Assembly (NCBI GenBank): GCA_036872755.1
Contig: JAVHNS010000001.1
Span: 1,488,001-1,552,000, forward strand
From: Orbilia blumenaviensis
Lineage: Eukaryota > Ascomycota > Orbiliomycetes > Orbiliales > Orbiliaceae
DNA: 64,000 nt
Reading direction: 5' to 3'
The position numbers were made by a program, and so were the translations under genes. Under the pieces are notes generated by a model. The model made no database searches, was not told the DNA's origin, and saw only the letters and a list, made by a program, of their open reading frames with translations. Positions 51,233 through 63,305 of this stretch are shown piece by piece (within the stretch, counting starts at the first letter, position 1; each line of letters begins with the position of its first letter).

Positions 51233-51676
51233 TTAAGCAAGGCAGTTGCTTACAGGCACAGATACAAGCCCTGAAGTAGCATTGAAGTTACCCCCAGACA
51301 CAGTATCAAGTCTATTATATCCACCCTGTGCTATTTCCAAGATACTGCAATGATAATCGGCGACGAAAAACCAGACTGCGAGGGGACCGTCGGAGTTCTT
51401 GGCCTGGAAGCAGCCGCCGCAGCCCACTTGCGAGCAGCTCACCTTCCATCCGGCGAGCAAAACGTTTGTTTTCAATTTACTGTAGAGCTTGGCGCCTGTT
51501 GCGGGGCTCGTGAGTGCATAAATCACAGCTAGATCGTCACATCGGCTGTATGGGATATGGAAGGCCGGAGATGGGGTTTTCCCAAATTTCTGGTTGATAA
51601 CCACACCGGTTATGGCGGCTGATACGGTGCAAGGAAGCACGATAAAGAGGAAGTAGGCAACGAGACGGAAGAGCAT
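51233..51676 (-). CDS. small secreted double-psi-beta-barrel-like protein
   Basis: A 147-residue single-exon protein with a signal peptide (first about 20 residues, MLFRLVAYFLFIVLPCTVSA) and six cysteines in the mature part. The stretch VGCGGCFQAKNSDGPLAVWF, followed by FVADYHCSILEIAQGGYNRLD, follows the CGKC-x-(V/A)-xN ... (V)VDxC ... GG-x(L) order of the barwin/expansin double-psi beta-barrel; this is a pattern-level inference, and catalytic residues of expansin-like endoglucanases were not identified. The partner at 51759 is a homologue on the opposite strand. Likely an extracellular plant- or microbe-contact protein. Confidence 0.75.
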   Translation of the reverse strand: MLFRLVAYFLFIVLPCTVSAAITGVVINQKFGKTPSPAFHIPYSRCDDLAVIYALTSPATGAKLYSKLKTNVLLAGWKVSCSQVGCGGCFQAKNSDGPLAVWFFVADYHCSILEIAQGGYNRLDTVSGGNFNATSGLVSVPVSNCLA

Positions 51677-51758
51677 TTTGTTGTATGAGTATTTGGTTTA
51701 TATATTGTACAAAACCTTGATAGGAGGGCTCTAGTACCATATTTACATTTAGAAAAAA
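51677..51758. promoter_or_regulatory. bidirectional promoter of the DPBB-like pair
   Basis: Only 82 bp separate the two start codons of the head-to-head pair. It includes TTTATATATT near 51700 and an A-rich leader before each ATG. Such a short gap implies shared control (inference). Confidence 0.5.
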
Positions 51759-52244
51759 ATGTTCTTCAACATTATAAATTACACCCTCCTCCTCGCTGCT
51801 CCTTACATGGTGTCCGCTGTTCTATCGGTCACATCACACACCAAATATGCAAAGAATCCATCACCCGCATATCAAATTCGTTATGGCGTGTGCCATGACG
51901 TCCCTGGGACCTTCGGCGGCTACAACACCGGTACTCAGTTTTATAATAATGTTTTGAAACCCAACGTCTAGCTCGGTGCCACTGGGTTCAGCACTTGCAG
52001 CACGGGAACTTCGACGTGTGGCAAATGCATGGAGGCTTACACTACAGATGCCGCTAGTAACAAGGTCGGCCTCGGCATCAAGTTCCTCATTGTCGACTAC
52101 AGCTGTGATGGTCTTGAAACTGCTCCTGGTGCAGTAACTGCTCTCAACGCTTTAACACCTCAAATTGATGGATTGATGGGGAGACCTGTCAGCGAATGCT
52201 ACATCGACTGCGTTCCTACACCGGATTTGTGGGGTTGCCAGTAG
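51759..52244 (+). pseudogene. secreted double-psi-beta-barrel-like protein interrupted by a TAG stop
   Basis: Same family as the minus-strand gene at 51233. The frame begins with a signal peptide (MFFNIINYTLLLAAPYMVSA), runs 70 codons, meets TAG at 51969-51971 and then stays open in the same frame to the TAG at 52242-52244. The part after the stop still carries the full cysteine pattern (CGKCMEA, VDYSCDGLE) and has no second lesion, so the break is recent, or a sequencing error, or the codon is read through. The stop aligns with a leucine of the paralogue. Two extra cysteines (positions near the C-terminal CVPTPDLWGC) distinguish it. Confidence 0.75.
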
Positions 52245-54143
52245 ACACCCTATTCCGAATCACCAAACGCATAAATTCTCGCGTGGCAAACCTGTAGTTT
52301 CTGTATTCCGAACGACATCATACATATCTGAGACTACTGGTATCTCATTTTATAGGTTTCGGGGAGAGGGGAAAGCCTCAATTTCTATGTTCGAATTTCT
52401 TTCCGCTGTTCTCATAAACTAGGCCCGGCAACCCATCTTCATCCCCTACGGTTGTATTTAAAAACATCCAGTTACCATATTTTGGTTTTTGGCAGCTCTT
52501 GAAGTATATTCTCACGTTTGTCTAGGATACATATTTTAACTGTAGAAGGAGCTTGGAAAATACGGGTGCAGGTTTGTTGTTTAGGCATGAACATTCGAAC
52601 CTCATGTAATGATAAACTTTATTACCACAACTCAAGATATTTAACTCCTGTTAAGTTTTGTTGTACACAAATCTGAATAAGTACTAAATGTTCCAGCCTT
52701 ACAATCGTAGCTAGAGTATATCACCAGAGACAGTCGTTACTTTTTATTTCCAAGATTTAAGCAGAAGCAAGGCACGCATAAAAACATAACATAAAAATAA
52801 CCATCGAAGGTAACGAACCTTGGAGAGTAGCAGAAAGAATAGGCTACAAGAAAAGAAAAAGAAGCCCAAACCCAACAGTGTAATTAAAGTATATTCTTAT
52901 ACTATCGAGTCTAGATCCGCGGATACAGCTGCAAATTAGATATATGATGTCGTTCTTTTCATGTTCGCGGTTTTAATTTCTTCCTCAAGTATATGTGTAC
53001 CCTACTTAGCGTAGGTTCAAACATCCTCGCATGTCCTAACATATATGCCAAAATATCTCTCTCACTTATAGGTTATGCTTGTAATTGTGCATATTATAGC
53101 CCCCAAAGAGTGTAGCTAATATTATAATTAACTGTGAGATAAGATAACGGCTGAAGAACGACAAAGCATTTACAACGCATAGACATCAATATCCGTGTTA
53201 CGTTGTATCCCAAAGCGATAATAACCCCTAGCAACCGCCAAGCGGCTAACATTATTACACTATACTTCTTTGGAACTCCCAACAGGACAACTCATTTACT
53301 TCTATCCTTAAATTTCAGTAGGCTACAAGACTGTTGCATCCCAACATGCCAGCGTACTAACAACAGGTAAATAGAATATCTAATACTCAGTAAATACTTA
53401 CTCAGCAAGTACTTATGACCGCTTAGATTCATACCGAAGCAACTGTAATTTAACAAAAAACCAACGTCTATACGTAACTATACAACAGAATGTTCCAAGA
53501 AACAAACCAGGAAGGAACCATATACATATATTATACGCCAACCTTAAGGAGAATCGATCTCCATTGCGTATACTGCCCTTACCTCGCATCTAGACTTCGA
53601 ATTTGCATAAATATGTTCTTCATGGACATAAATACATACACACGTTTATTTACAACAGACCTAGTCTCGGTCCTAGACACTAGTCAGCTACAAATGTCAA
53701 TCGACCTCAATCAATCGTTTTCTTTCTTTCTTTTTTTTTTTTTTTTACTGACAGCGCTTAGCTTCCGTTACGTCCCCCGGTAGCCCCTTGTAATATACCT
53801 CCCTAGCCTTTAACAAAAAAAAAAGTTAGAAGAAGCCAGGGAAACACTAACAGCCGAACGATGAAATGTAACTGGTAACATCCGTATCGATACGTATCAA
53901 GCTCTAGCAGGCGTTTAATTAAATTAGTAGCCCACTCGTTGATACCCCACATTCAGTTTATTCAAGCATCCGTATGATGTTTCACCGTCGCGAATACGTG
54001 ACCTTTAGGCTCTACATCCACCCAGTTCCTTAATAGAATACTATATAAAATCCAGCTTTCCTTCTACCATGTGGGGGAAAAAAACATTTTTTACTCTCCG
54101 TTAGGTCCACAATTATATCTCACACTTTTTCCCATCTACTACA
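52245..54143. other. intergenic region, 1.9 kb
   Basis: AT-rich DNA with a poly-T run near 53731-53746. Short open frames without coherent features. Nothing supported. Confidence 0.5.
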
Positions 54144-55563
54144 ATGATAGTCCACAATATCTTTTACACCGTGAAGTTGGCGGTCCTAATTTTATCAGTA
54201 ACAGCAGTCGCCAAAAAACCGATTTCAGACTTGGAACTAGGTGACTTTCCAAACCAGGACAATACGGACTTTACCAATGCATGGGAAATCAGGTCCGTCG
54301 TGGCAAATAGGTTTAGACCTACCAATGTAGCGAATATCATTTCCTTTGTGGAAGAGAATGTTAGTTTTACCAATCAGAGTACGTATAAAAAAATCCAAAA
54401 AAAAAAAACTGAATTATGCCCAAGATTACGAGATGTATACACATCTACATATGCTTCAAATATAAGACCAAAAAAATTACAAGAACATATAACTAACCAA
54501 GAAAACCCTCATCTTACTCACCAAAAAAATTTTAAACAAAAAAAGTCACCATAACCATCAATGGCACCAAATACTGCCTAACAGACCGCAACATCGCATT
54601 CCCCTTCCCCCCCCAATTCCTCGCCACCCTCGAACCATGCATGGAGAACCCACCCTCAACTCTACAGCTATGGGTAGGAGAAGTCAGCTACTTCAGGACC
54701 AAAGTTCCACCTCCCAAAGACCCTAAAGACCCACTACTACCCGGTTACGGCCCTAATACCACATACTTCTTTTCAAGATATAAGAAGAACAAAGCCTCGA
54801 ACAGATGTCTTATTCCGTCTTGGAGTGATTCTAAGACTTGGTTGGCGACTGGTTGGCCGGATCCCGATGGGACGGATTATTCGAAGCTTCCACTTGTGGC
54901 GGGGTATGTAGGACTTATAGAGTGTAAGGATCCAACGGATCCTGTGTACTCTTTACGAGACGAGGTTATAGATGCTCCGTAAGTATCACCTGTGATGTAT
55001 ATATACGAAGTTACTCAATACGACAGCAAAAAAGAAAAACTAACAAAACTACGATCGAATTGAACGAAAAAAAAAAAAAAAGAAACCCGAACTCAAACGC
55101 ACAAGACCCCTTCATCGTAAACCTTCGCTTCAACCAACCCCGCCCAGACCTTCCAGACGGTATCTACAGCTGTCCCATAAACAACACCGACGACTCAAAT
55201 CTAGGCCTCGAAACCCCCAAGAAGAACGTTAAAGATGACCCGGCCTTCCAGCCCCACAAAGTCAGCCCCTTCAAGAAAATTAAACGTGCGGACGAAAGCC
55301 AATCTTACGTAAACACCGCTATACTCCCACGTCTGATCCCCAAAACTATAGGTGATAAAGTATACTACCCAGCCTACTGGGGCTGCGCAAGGAAAACACC
55401 GCCAAAGGACACAGGTTTCCCTTCCGCCCAAGTAGGTGTTTTTAAGTTTTGTTTAAACACATACGTAGACAGGGTCAGAAAGTGCGAAAACGGGACTCAA
55501 GAGCGCGATTGTACTGCGATTGACACTATTCGTGAGAATCCTGCTTTGTTCGCGTCTAACTGA
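54144..55563 (+). CDS. secreted Cys-containing protein, family member B, unknown function
   Basis: Three exons, 54144-54378, 54546-54978 and 55083-55563, give 382 residues in phase. The N-terminal about 25 residues form a signal peptide (KLAVLILSVTAVA core). Exon 2 opens with NGTKYCLTD and continues to FLATLEPC and LW, as in the gene at 40693; intron phases (1, 2) match too. The third exon contains many cysteines (IYSCPINN, GCARKT, FKFCLN, KCENG, DCTAID) and two sequons. The 3' acceptor at 55081-55082 lies in a poly-A tract and was chosen for frame. Immediately after the stop codon a GAG repeat begins. Function unknown; likely secreted and fast-evolving. Confidence 0.78.
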
Positions 55564-55599
55564 GAGGAGGAGGAGGAGGAGGAGGAGGAGGAGGAGGAG
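55562..55599. repeat. (GAG)n microsatellite overlapping the stop codon
   Basis: The TGA stop of the upstream gene runs directly into about a dozen GAG units; in frame these would encode Glu. Confidence 0.9.
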
Positions 55600-56681
55600 C
55601 GGGGATAGTGAGAATGTGTCCCTCCATTTTCTGTGGATATTCTTCAGCCACTATTTTTTTGTACCAATATATATCCGTGTTTTAACACCTTGAGCTCGGA
55701 CGTATCCTCTTACCAGAATGTATACTTTGCGTTAACCTTTATAGCTATATATCTAAGATCTGTAATATCAATTACGAGTCTTTGTATATATATAAATATT
55801 GGCCACAGATGGACCCAGATTAGTTGTCGATGGGGTAGCATTTTAGCTACATGGAAACGCCCCCAAGCATTGTAATACAATTTCCCACATAACCAATGTC
55901 GCAGTTAAACTGTGCACCCAACAAACGTAAGCCGCGGTGGCATGCACTTGACCCACCCCTTTTTTTCGTTCATAGCCATATTCCGCCAGCGAATCTGGAG
56001 GCCAGAGACAAAGATACTCCACAACCTCACAGCTCACAGCGACATCTATAACACCCATAAGAATCGCGTCTCAATTCTCTTATTTAATCACTAAACACAC
56101 CACCAGACCATATATGAAATAAATAAAAGCCTGCTGCTGAGAGAAAACATCACGGGTAAATACCACAATCACAAGAAGAAGCTTTGAAAAAAAAAAAAAA
56201 AGTGGGAGGGCGAAGAGGCGAGGTAGGAATTCTAATTCATCTTCATTATAAAACGAAAGAGAGTAAGAAACGAAAAGTGAAGAACAAAAAGCTGCATGAA
56301 AACAAAAAGATAGGAAAGGAAAGCGCTCGCAGACATATCTCGGTTATAACCAACCACGCGCCGTTTTTTGTTTCGATAGAAGAAAAAAAAAGGGTAAAAA
56401 GACAAAACAGGAGATCAGATTAGAAGAGCTTTCCGAGTGGTAATAAAAGAACCCACAGCATACAAAGTCTACCCCGATAGGTGTCATGAGCGTACAAGAA
56501 CCCCTGGTATATATCATATAACCCACCAAACGAAAGTGTACCAATCCCACGCGTAGCTCCGGAAAATGCTACATGCCGCGCAGACACACAACTGGTTTTT
56601 GAAAATGCCAAAGGATGCCGCACTCAGCACCTCTCATCAACTGCATCCAGCAAATACAAATGTTCAACAAACACCTATCCT
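55564..56681. other. convergent 3' flanks, boundary of the accessory island
   Basis: 3' flanks of secreted family member B and of SIN3. GAG repeat at the left edge, A-rich tract near 56184. No gene. Confidence 0.5.
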
Positions 56682-59600
56682 CTAAGGTTTCCACAATCCT
56701 TCCAACCCGTCGTCACCCAACACCCGATCCTCCGGTTGTGCTTCCCTCAACTTCTTCGTGTTGTTGGCATATTCTACCCCAAAGTCTCGTCTCCTCTTCG
56801 CCATACCCCTCTTCTCAGCTTCCATAGACTTGAGCCGGGTTTCGCCACTCATGATCATAATATCAGTGGTGCCAGGTGTGAAATACAGCTTATATGTGTT
56901 CACGCAGATCTTCAGCTCCAGCCCCTCTTGGATGATGGGCTTCTTGTAACTGTACGAACCATTCAGTTCGCAGTCCCTGGAGCTGAATGAGTCTATGGCT
57001 TCTGGAGCGGGAAGATTACGGGGAAGGAATGGTGGTTTCTTTGGAGGCTCGACTCCTTCAGTGGGCTGTGCCATTATGTACGAGTCCACGTAGTAAGACC
57101 ACTTTTCGTCCTTTGTCAACTTAGCAGTATGTGTTGGGTCGACTCGGAAGAGTAGCTGAATAGCAATCTCTTTCGTTTCGGTGTTCTAAACAAGGTGTCA
57201 GCTGAAAGTTGGGGAATAATCTATTAGGTGATACATACCCATTCAATCCGATACGTTGGCTCTTCTCGCCCAATGTAGACTTCAACGTCTCGTCGGTAGG
57301 ACATCTGAAGCTGGAAATTTGTCTTCTCCTCCGCTCTATCCCTATCGAAGAGCTTAAGAATCTCGCCACTGTTGTCCTTGCTGTCGCTAACGAACGTTTG
57401 TATTGTCTTATTGAGCGTAGCGATGTGCTTGTCAATGGTGTAGAGCTGCCAGCCTTTCTGGATGTAGACTGAGCGCATTCCGTCCTCGAAAACATTAGAA
57501 TCAATGGTCCCGAGAATGAGCCTCTCGGCATGATCCAAGACTTGTTGATAATAATTGGCTTCATCCGTAACCGAAAAGAAGTCGTCGTATGGTTGGGGGA
57601 TCAATCCAAGCTTGCGGGCCGTTGTGTTGTTCTTTCGACGATTCAGGGTGACTTTGGCAACTGCCTCACAGCTCTTGACGTCTAAAAGCCTTTGGTAGAC
57701 AATCTGGAGCAGCCTCATAAAACAGTAAATGGTACTATTGGCAAACAGATTGTACACATTTCGCTCTTTTAGTTCCGAAACTACTATGTCTCGGGCGTCT
57801 GTGCCGGGTGCAGTGTTCAACGAGTCGACCCCATTAGAAGGACGTGACGGGCCACTGGGATTTATCCAGGTAGCAGGAGCATTAGGAGGCATTGGCTCTG
57901 AATCGAGGCCATCAACTTCCATAAGATCATCCTCGTTCGAAAGCTCTGGAGTAGATCCGCGGCTGCCAGTACCGTCCGCCTTATGGGCCTTCCCACCACG
58001 AGATCGCTTGAGAACATCTTGGAGGAGAGTTGACTCCTTGTTCTTGCGTCTCCCCGTAGATGAGTCGGCATGGTCCATATCAACGTCATCATCTGGGGAT
58101 TTTCGCGAGAAACTACCCATTGCACCCTCTACTTCATCCTTGTTGATTCCAAAGAACGTTGGGATAAAGTTCCGAATGAATGCAGAGATCTTTTGCCGCT
58201 CAGAATAGGAGTATGCACCATCCTTCTCCAACTGCGTAGATAGCAACCGACAAATATCCAACAAAACATCGAGATCTGGAAGACTGAATTTCAGATGGTG
58301 AGATTTATCGGTATTCGAAGCATCTGCAATCTTGTAGAGGGCATCAATTTCGGCATTGAAGTGTCGATTGGTGGTGTTCCTCTTGTCGTTCTGTTTGAAT
58401 GTATTTCCTTGGTGGTCAAGACTCTTGTAGAAGATCTTGCCAGTTTGCTCACGCCAGACTCTATTCCACTCACGCTGTACGGGTATTAGTAACCTTGGTG
58501 TTTCTACACAATGAAGGGATGATTGTTTACCTGTGCGAAACGCCATTCTTCGTCCTTCTGCTTCAATCGACGGAGAATGATAGGCACGGCGTAGGCTGGT
58601 TGTTCGTGGAGCTGCTTGATCGTTTCCAAACCATCGTCTTTGTAGACTTTCTTTATGCAGCGTTGGTAGATTGTTCGACTCTGACCTCCAAGCCCGGGAC
58701 TCAGCCGGAAATTAGCTTTTTCATCGGGAGACATTGTCGCAATCCGTTGATTAATTGGTTCCAACAACTGAATCGTTCGCAAGTTCGCCTCAATGTGGAA
58801 GTCATAATCGTGCCTCTCCTCTTCGACACGATGTAGCATCTCTTCATATTGGTTCTTCTTGTGACCGACGAAACCAGAGTCCTCACTGGCCCAAGTCGGG
58901 TGCGAAGCCCATTCATCATTCAATACCTCACGGCACATATCATCACGGCCACTACACGGCTTTGTAGCTTCCTAAGGGTGATTGTTAGAGATGATCGTGA
59001 GTATATGGTAAGAGGGAGGCTTACAAGCTTGGGCAATAGGCGATAACTAGGACCTAGAGCACGGCAAACGTTAAGCCGGACCTTTTGGCTTTTCTTCAAA
59101 GCGTTCTGTACGGCATCCTCTGACTTGTCTGGGATACCTAAGAAGCGCTTGATCCAGTTGAAGAGCTCCGGGTTGCTACCGAGAAACGTCTCGAGAGTGA
59201 CTACAAGCAACGACTTATCCATGAGATCCTGGCTGAAGAGGTTCAACAGCTTAAGGAATTCATTGTAGGTCTGCTTATTTCCGATGTACTTCCTAACCCT
59301 ATCAAAGAAAGCAATCTCTTCACCCGTAGCTCCAACCGGATCAGCTGGAAGAAGAGGTGTTGGTGGCGCAGGAATGAGAGTAGGGGAAACCGGTGCCTCT
59401 GCCGCCTTATGCATGATTTTCGGGCGCTGCAATTCCAAGCGCAAGTTTGTTAGCATTTTTCCTACGCTAGGTTCCGCGTTGACAGTTGCGATGTGCGATG
59501 TAGAGTTCATGATGCCTAAACGGGAAGGGTCAAGAGAAAACACAATATGGGTAAAGTTTAGACAGGGGGGTTAAGATGGTGTAGTTGATGTGTAATTTCG

Positions 59601-62187
59601 CAGCGACGAGCGGAAGTTAAGTATAGAGATGAATGTTAAAAGGAAGAGTAGGGAAGGAAATGGGGGAAGGAAAAGAAGAATATGTTTGAAGCTTGCCTTG
59701 TTAGCTGCAGCCCCGCGGGGACCGGGGCTCGGACCAACGTTCAAGTCGTGCAGCGGGTTGCTGGGCAGAGGGGCCATCCCCGAATCGCGAGAATTGGACA
59801 GAACAGGCTGTGCTGGGCGCTTCCTCTTGCCGGTGTCCTTAGGAGCAGCAATGGGAGGAGCAAAGTGACCTTGTGGAGGAGGTCCTCGCCCGCCAGGTCC
59901 ACCCATTCCGTTCTAGTAGACGAACTCAATCAGCATCTCTCATCCCCAGTAATCATCCACCTTAGTAAAGGAGGCCTACCACCATATCCCTCATGTGGTC
60001 GTCCGGCTTCTGTCGTGCCTGGGCAGCACTCTCCGGCAAAAATTGTTTGAAATCCTCCAACAAATCCGGGGCAGCATTGAATAGCTGGGTGACTTGACTG
60101 TACACCTCCTGGATCGGCTTACTCTCCCGCTGATACGTCTGCAATATCTCCAGGAAATTCTTATATATTTCTGGCTGCGACGAAAAACGGGTCTATTCAC
60201 AAGAGTTATCGGGTCAGCCATGCTGTGCGATAGGCGATAGGCTTAAATGCAGTGTAACGCTTACTTTGATCTTATTGACGTAGCTGATAGCATGGTTAAA
60301 TTCTACTGGGCCGCGCTTCACATCAGCACCTGGAGTGAGCGGGCCGTTCGACACAGGCTGCCCCAATGGACCATTTGGCGGGGCTTGCCTCATTTGACCT
60401 CCAGGTAAAGGTCCAGTTCCATTGGCCGCAGCTGCAGCATTTTGAAGTTGATTAACTGTATCAGCACCCGAAGGCTGCCCTAGGCCCGGTTGGAGTGGCT
60501 GCGGTTGCTGTAGATGGGCTGGTTGGTTCGCCATTGGATGTCCGGGACGGCCTTGAACTTGTCCTGCACGTACTGGTTCTCCAGGTGGCGGCCGTTCAGA
60601 GGGTCCGGGTTCATCTCCACTAAACCTGAATCTGTTCGGCTCTCCCCATGCATCCTGCTGTCGCCAGCCTCCATTTACCTGTCCAGCTGGGGGAACTGCT
60701 CCCGGGATCTGGAGATTCGGAGGTAAACCGGAAGTTGCGGTTGTCGTACCTTGGGGTGTGGTGACACGGATCGAATGAGGATCCGAGGGGTCACTGGAAC
60801 ACTCAATGCGGTACCCGGGAGGTAAAAATGTATTAAACCCTTGGATCAAATTCGGGTTTCCAGCAAAAAGCGTTGACACACGTTCAATCACACCTGGAGT
60901 ATCGATACTAGTGAAACGAGGCTTTCAGCGAAAAGGGAACAAAAAAAAAAAAAACGGAAAGACGGAAAGAAAAAAAAAAGGAAGATGGAAAAGAAGAAAA
61001 AGAAAGAAAGGAAAGGGCAAAGTTTAGGCATCTCTGGCACGGCGCAAGGAGCAGTCTCGTTAAAGAGAACTGCGCAAATACTACTTTTTCGGACAAGACT
61101 GGCACATACGCTTGGCTTTTAAAATCTTTCATGATATCCAAGAACTGATTATAAACATTAGGATGCTCAGCAAATTGGACCTTCACCTGGTCCAAGTAGG
61201 ACAAAGCGTCCTTGACGTTAAGTGGACGATAAGAAGGCGGTATCGACGCCTGTGCACCCATTGGAATGTTTGCAAGGCCAGCAGGTTGAGCATTTACGAT
61301 GGTCGCAACAGCATCCTGATGAGATTGAGGAGGTGGAGGCCCACCCTGTTGTGGTAGTTGAGCCAAAGCCTGCAGTGGGTGTGAAGCCATCGCAGGCAGC
61401 GGCGGGGCGGCGTTGTTGGCTGGTGGTATGGGCCCCAGCCGGTCCTGAGGTTGAGCGGGTGGCTGTTGCTGGGGATTCGGAGGATGTGATGTATTATACA
61501 AATGACCCGGGCCCGGTTGCTGCTGTTGTCCGATCCCAACGGGAGGACTCGCAAGCTGTGGAATCTGCGAGTGGGGGGGTCTTGTTTCGTGCGGTGGACG
61601 ATCTAGTATGTGTGGATGAGGACCTTGGGGGCCACCCTGCAGCGATGGAAGAGGATACGGAGACTGTCCTGCTGAGAGACTAGGGAGGTGTGGCAGTTGC
61701 GATTGAGGTCCAGCTTGAGGTCCAGCTTGTGATGTAGGTGGAGGACCCTGATAAAAATTTCCTGCAATTAGTGCGACACAACGACTGTTAGCACCACCTA
61801 AAAAGCCGATAACCAAACAACCAACAAAGACAAGCGAGGGCCCAAAGCCTAGAAAACTCGGTGTGTACGGCCGGGGATTCGGTGGAGAGAAATAGTATGA
61901 AGCCCAACGGGCATCCTATCTTGTGAGGGGGCCGAGGGCCGCTAGAATGGCATACCTTGTGAGGGAGGTGGCCTGCAAACAGTGTTCAAAAAAAAGGGAT
62001 CGATTAGCCAATATGAACAACCAATACCAAAATGAAATCAATGAACGAAGTTTAAGGCATACTGATAACGGTGCATTCCACCTGGGGACTGTCTTCCTGG
62101 CTGGGACTGGCTAGGCGGGAGATGACCGGGTGGTGGAGGCTGCTCCCGCTGGTCGGCCGGGTGCCAACTTTCTTTCGCCGACGTCAT
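56682..62187 (-). CDS. SIN3: SIN3 transcriptional co-repressor (PAH domains, HDAC interaction)
   Basis: Scaffold of the Sin3/Rpd3 histone deacetylase complex. Ten exons on the minus strand: 62187-62063, 61972-61956 (17 nt), 61761-61110, 60907-60265, 60192-59980, 59912-59697, 59515-59025, 58971-58531, 58474-57239, 57185-56682; about 1512 residues. The N-terminus is Pro/Gln-rich. PAH1 follows ([19 protein letters not shown]... to TFLPPGY), then PAH2 ([20 protein letters not shown]... ELL-type helix to FLPES), PAH3 ([19 protein letters not shown]...), the HDAC-interaction domain ([20 protein letters not shown]..), and the C-terminal Sin3a region. The join exon 6 to 7 is the only unclear one: the best-looking donor is GC (AAG|GCAAGC) but the phase is off by one base with the acceptor TTTAG at 59516-59517. 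The ATG at 62185-62187 is the start; an upstream 62238 start is TTG. Confidence 0.93.
61956..61972 (-). other. SIN3: 17-nt microexon of SIN3
   Basis: Flanked by TTTGCAG acceptor and GTATGC donor; it codes for QPPPSQG when joined to its neighbours and is required for frame between exons 1 and 3. Part of the SIN3 CDS, listed separately because it is easily missed. Confidence 0.8.
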
Positions 62188-63305
62188 TTCGCCGGGAGAT
62201 ATTCTGAAGTCCGTGATTATCGATGACCGAGTGCCCAAAAACTATGCAGACCAAAGGGATTTGAGTGTCGGACAAGAACGAGTAGGAGGCTCCGGGATGG
62301 TGGGAGAGAAAAAAAACCCAGCGCGTCGCGAGGAGAGCAGGAAAAGCGAGTGCCTGGAAAGCTGGGCAGAAAGAAAAGAACAATAAACCAGCATACGACT
62401 GCTGATGAGGAAAAAAAAGCAATACAACGTCGACAAGCTGGGCGCCCACTGGCCCGTCACTGAAGGAGTGAAGTTTTACAGGAAGGTGGTGATGGAGGAG
62501 AGGGATGGTGGTGATGATGGTGGTGATAGGTGGAGATAGAGAAGACAAGACGGGGAAGAAAAGGAAGGGAGATTTGGGCCGGAGCGTCGGAGCGCTGTGC
62601 AAAAAATGCGTTGGAGCCGACAGTAAATTACCAGGATAGGCAATTGCAAGGAGATATACTAGCCGTATATGGAAATATACGCGTTTCATCGGCCGCGGCA
62701 TTTTCCGCCACGATGGATTATGTAATCTCACATGATCATGTCATATCGCCAATTGGTAACTGGTTGTACATGTATGGAGTATTTATACCAGTAGATTGCT
62801 ACCCTTGTCTGTGCTAGCTAGGGAGGCTCTAAGAAAAATAAGTCGAGATAGAGAGATCCAGCTATGCATTTGATATATGCTAATATAACAGCGGAAAGTG
62901 AAAGGACGAGAAAAAGGAACAAGAGAAAGAAAGAAAAAAAAGTCAGACTTGGAAGACTTATCAAGAACAGAACGAGACAAAAAATAATCCATGTTGAACT
63001 CCTCGGGACGCCTGAAAATGTGAGAGGATATATTGCTCTAAAAGCTTTCGTCTTTTTATTGTCTTCACTGATCGTCTTTCCCCTTCCCTTTCGCTTTTCC
63101 CATTTTTCGCTTCTCAGATCTAGTTAGGGCTCGATGTTCCAGCTTTTCATCTGCCGAGTCCTTCGTTTCTACAATCCTCTCCTCATGAGAGCGAAAAATT
63201 CATTATAGACATGCGGAGCGGGAAATCCTCTAAACCCGAATCTCGTAGTTATTCCAGGGTTGTTGGCCAGATGAGGGCCGAAAAACAAACACGGAAAGAC
63301 CGTTA
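62188..63305. other. SIN3 promoter and CKS1 3' flank
   Basis: Both neighbours run on the minus strand, so this is the SIN3 promoter and leader followed by the CKS1 3' flank. Pyrimidine-rich (on the minus strand) tracts near 62470-62540. No other gene supported. Confidence 0.5.
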
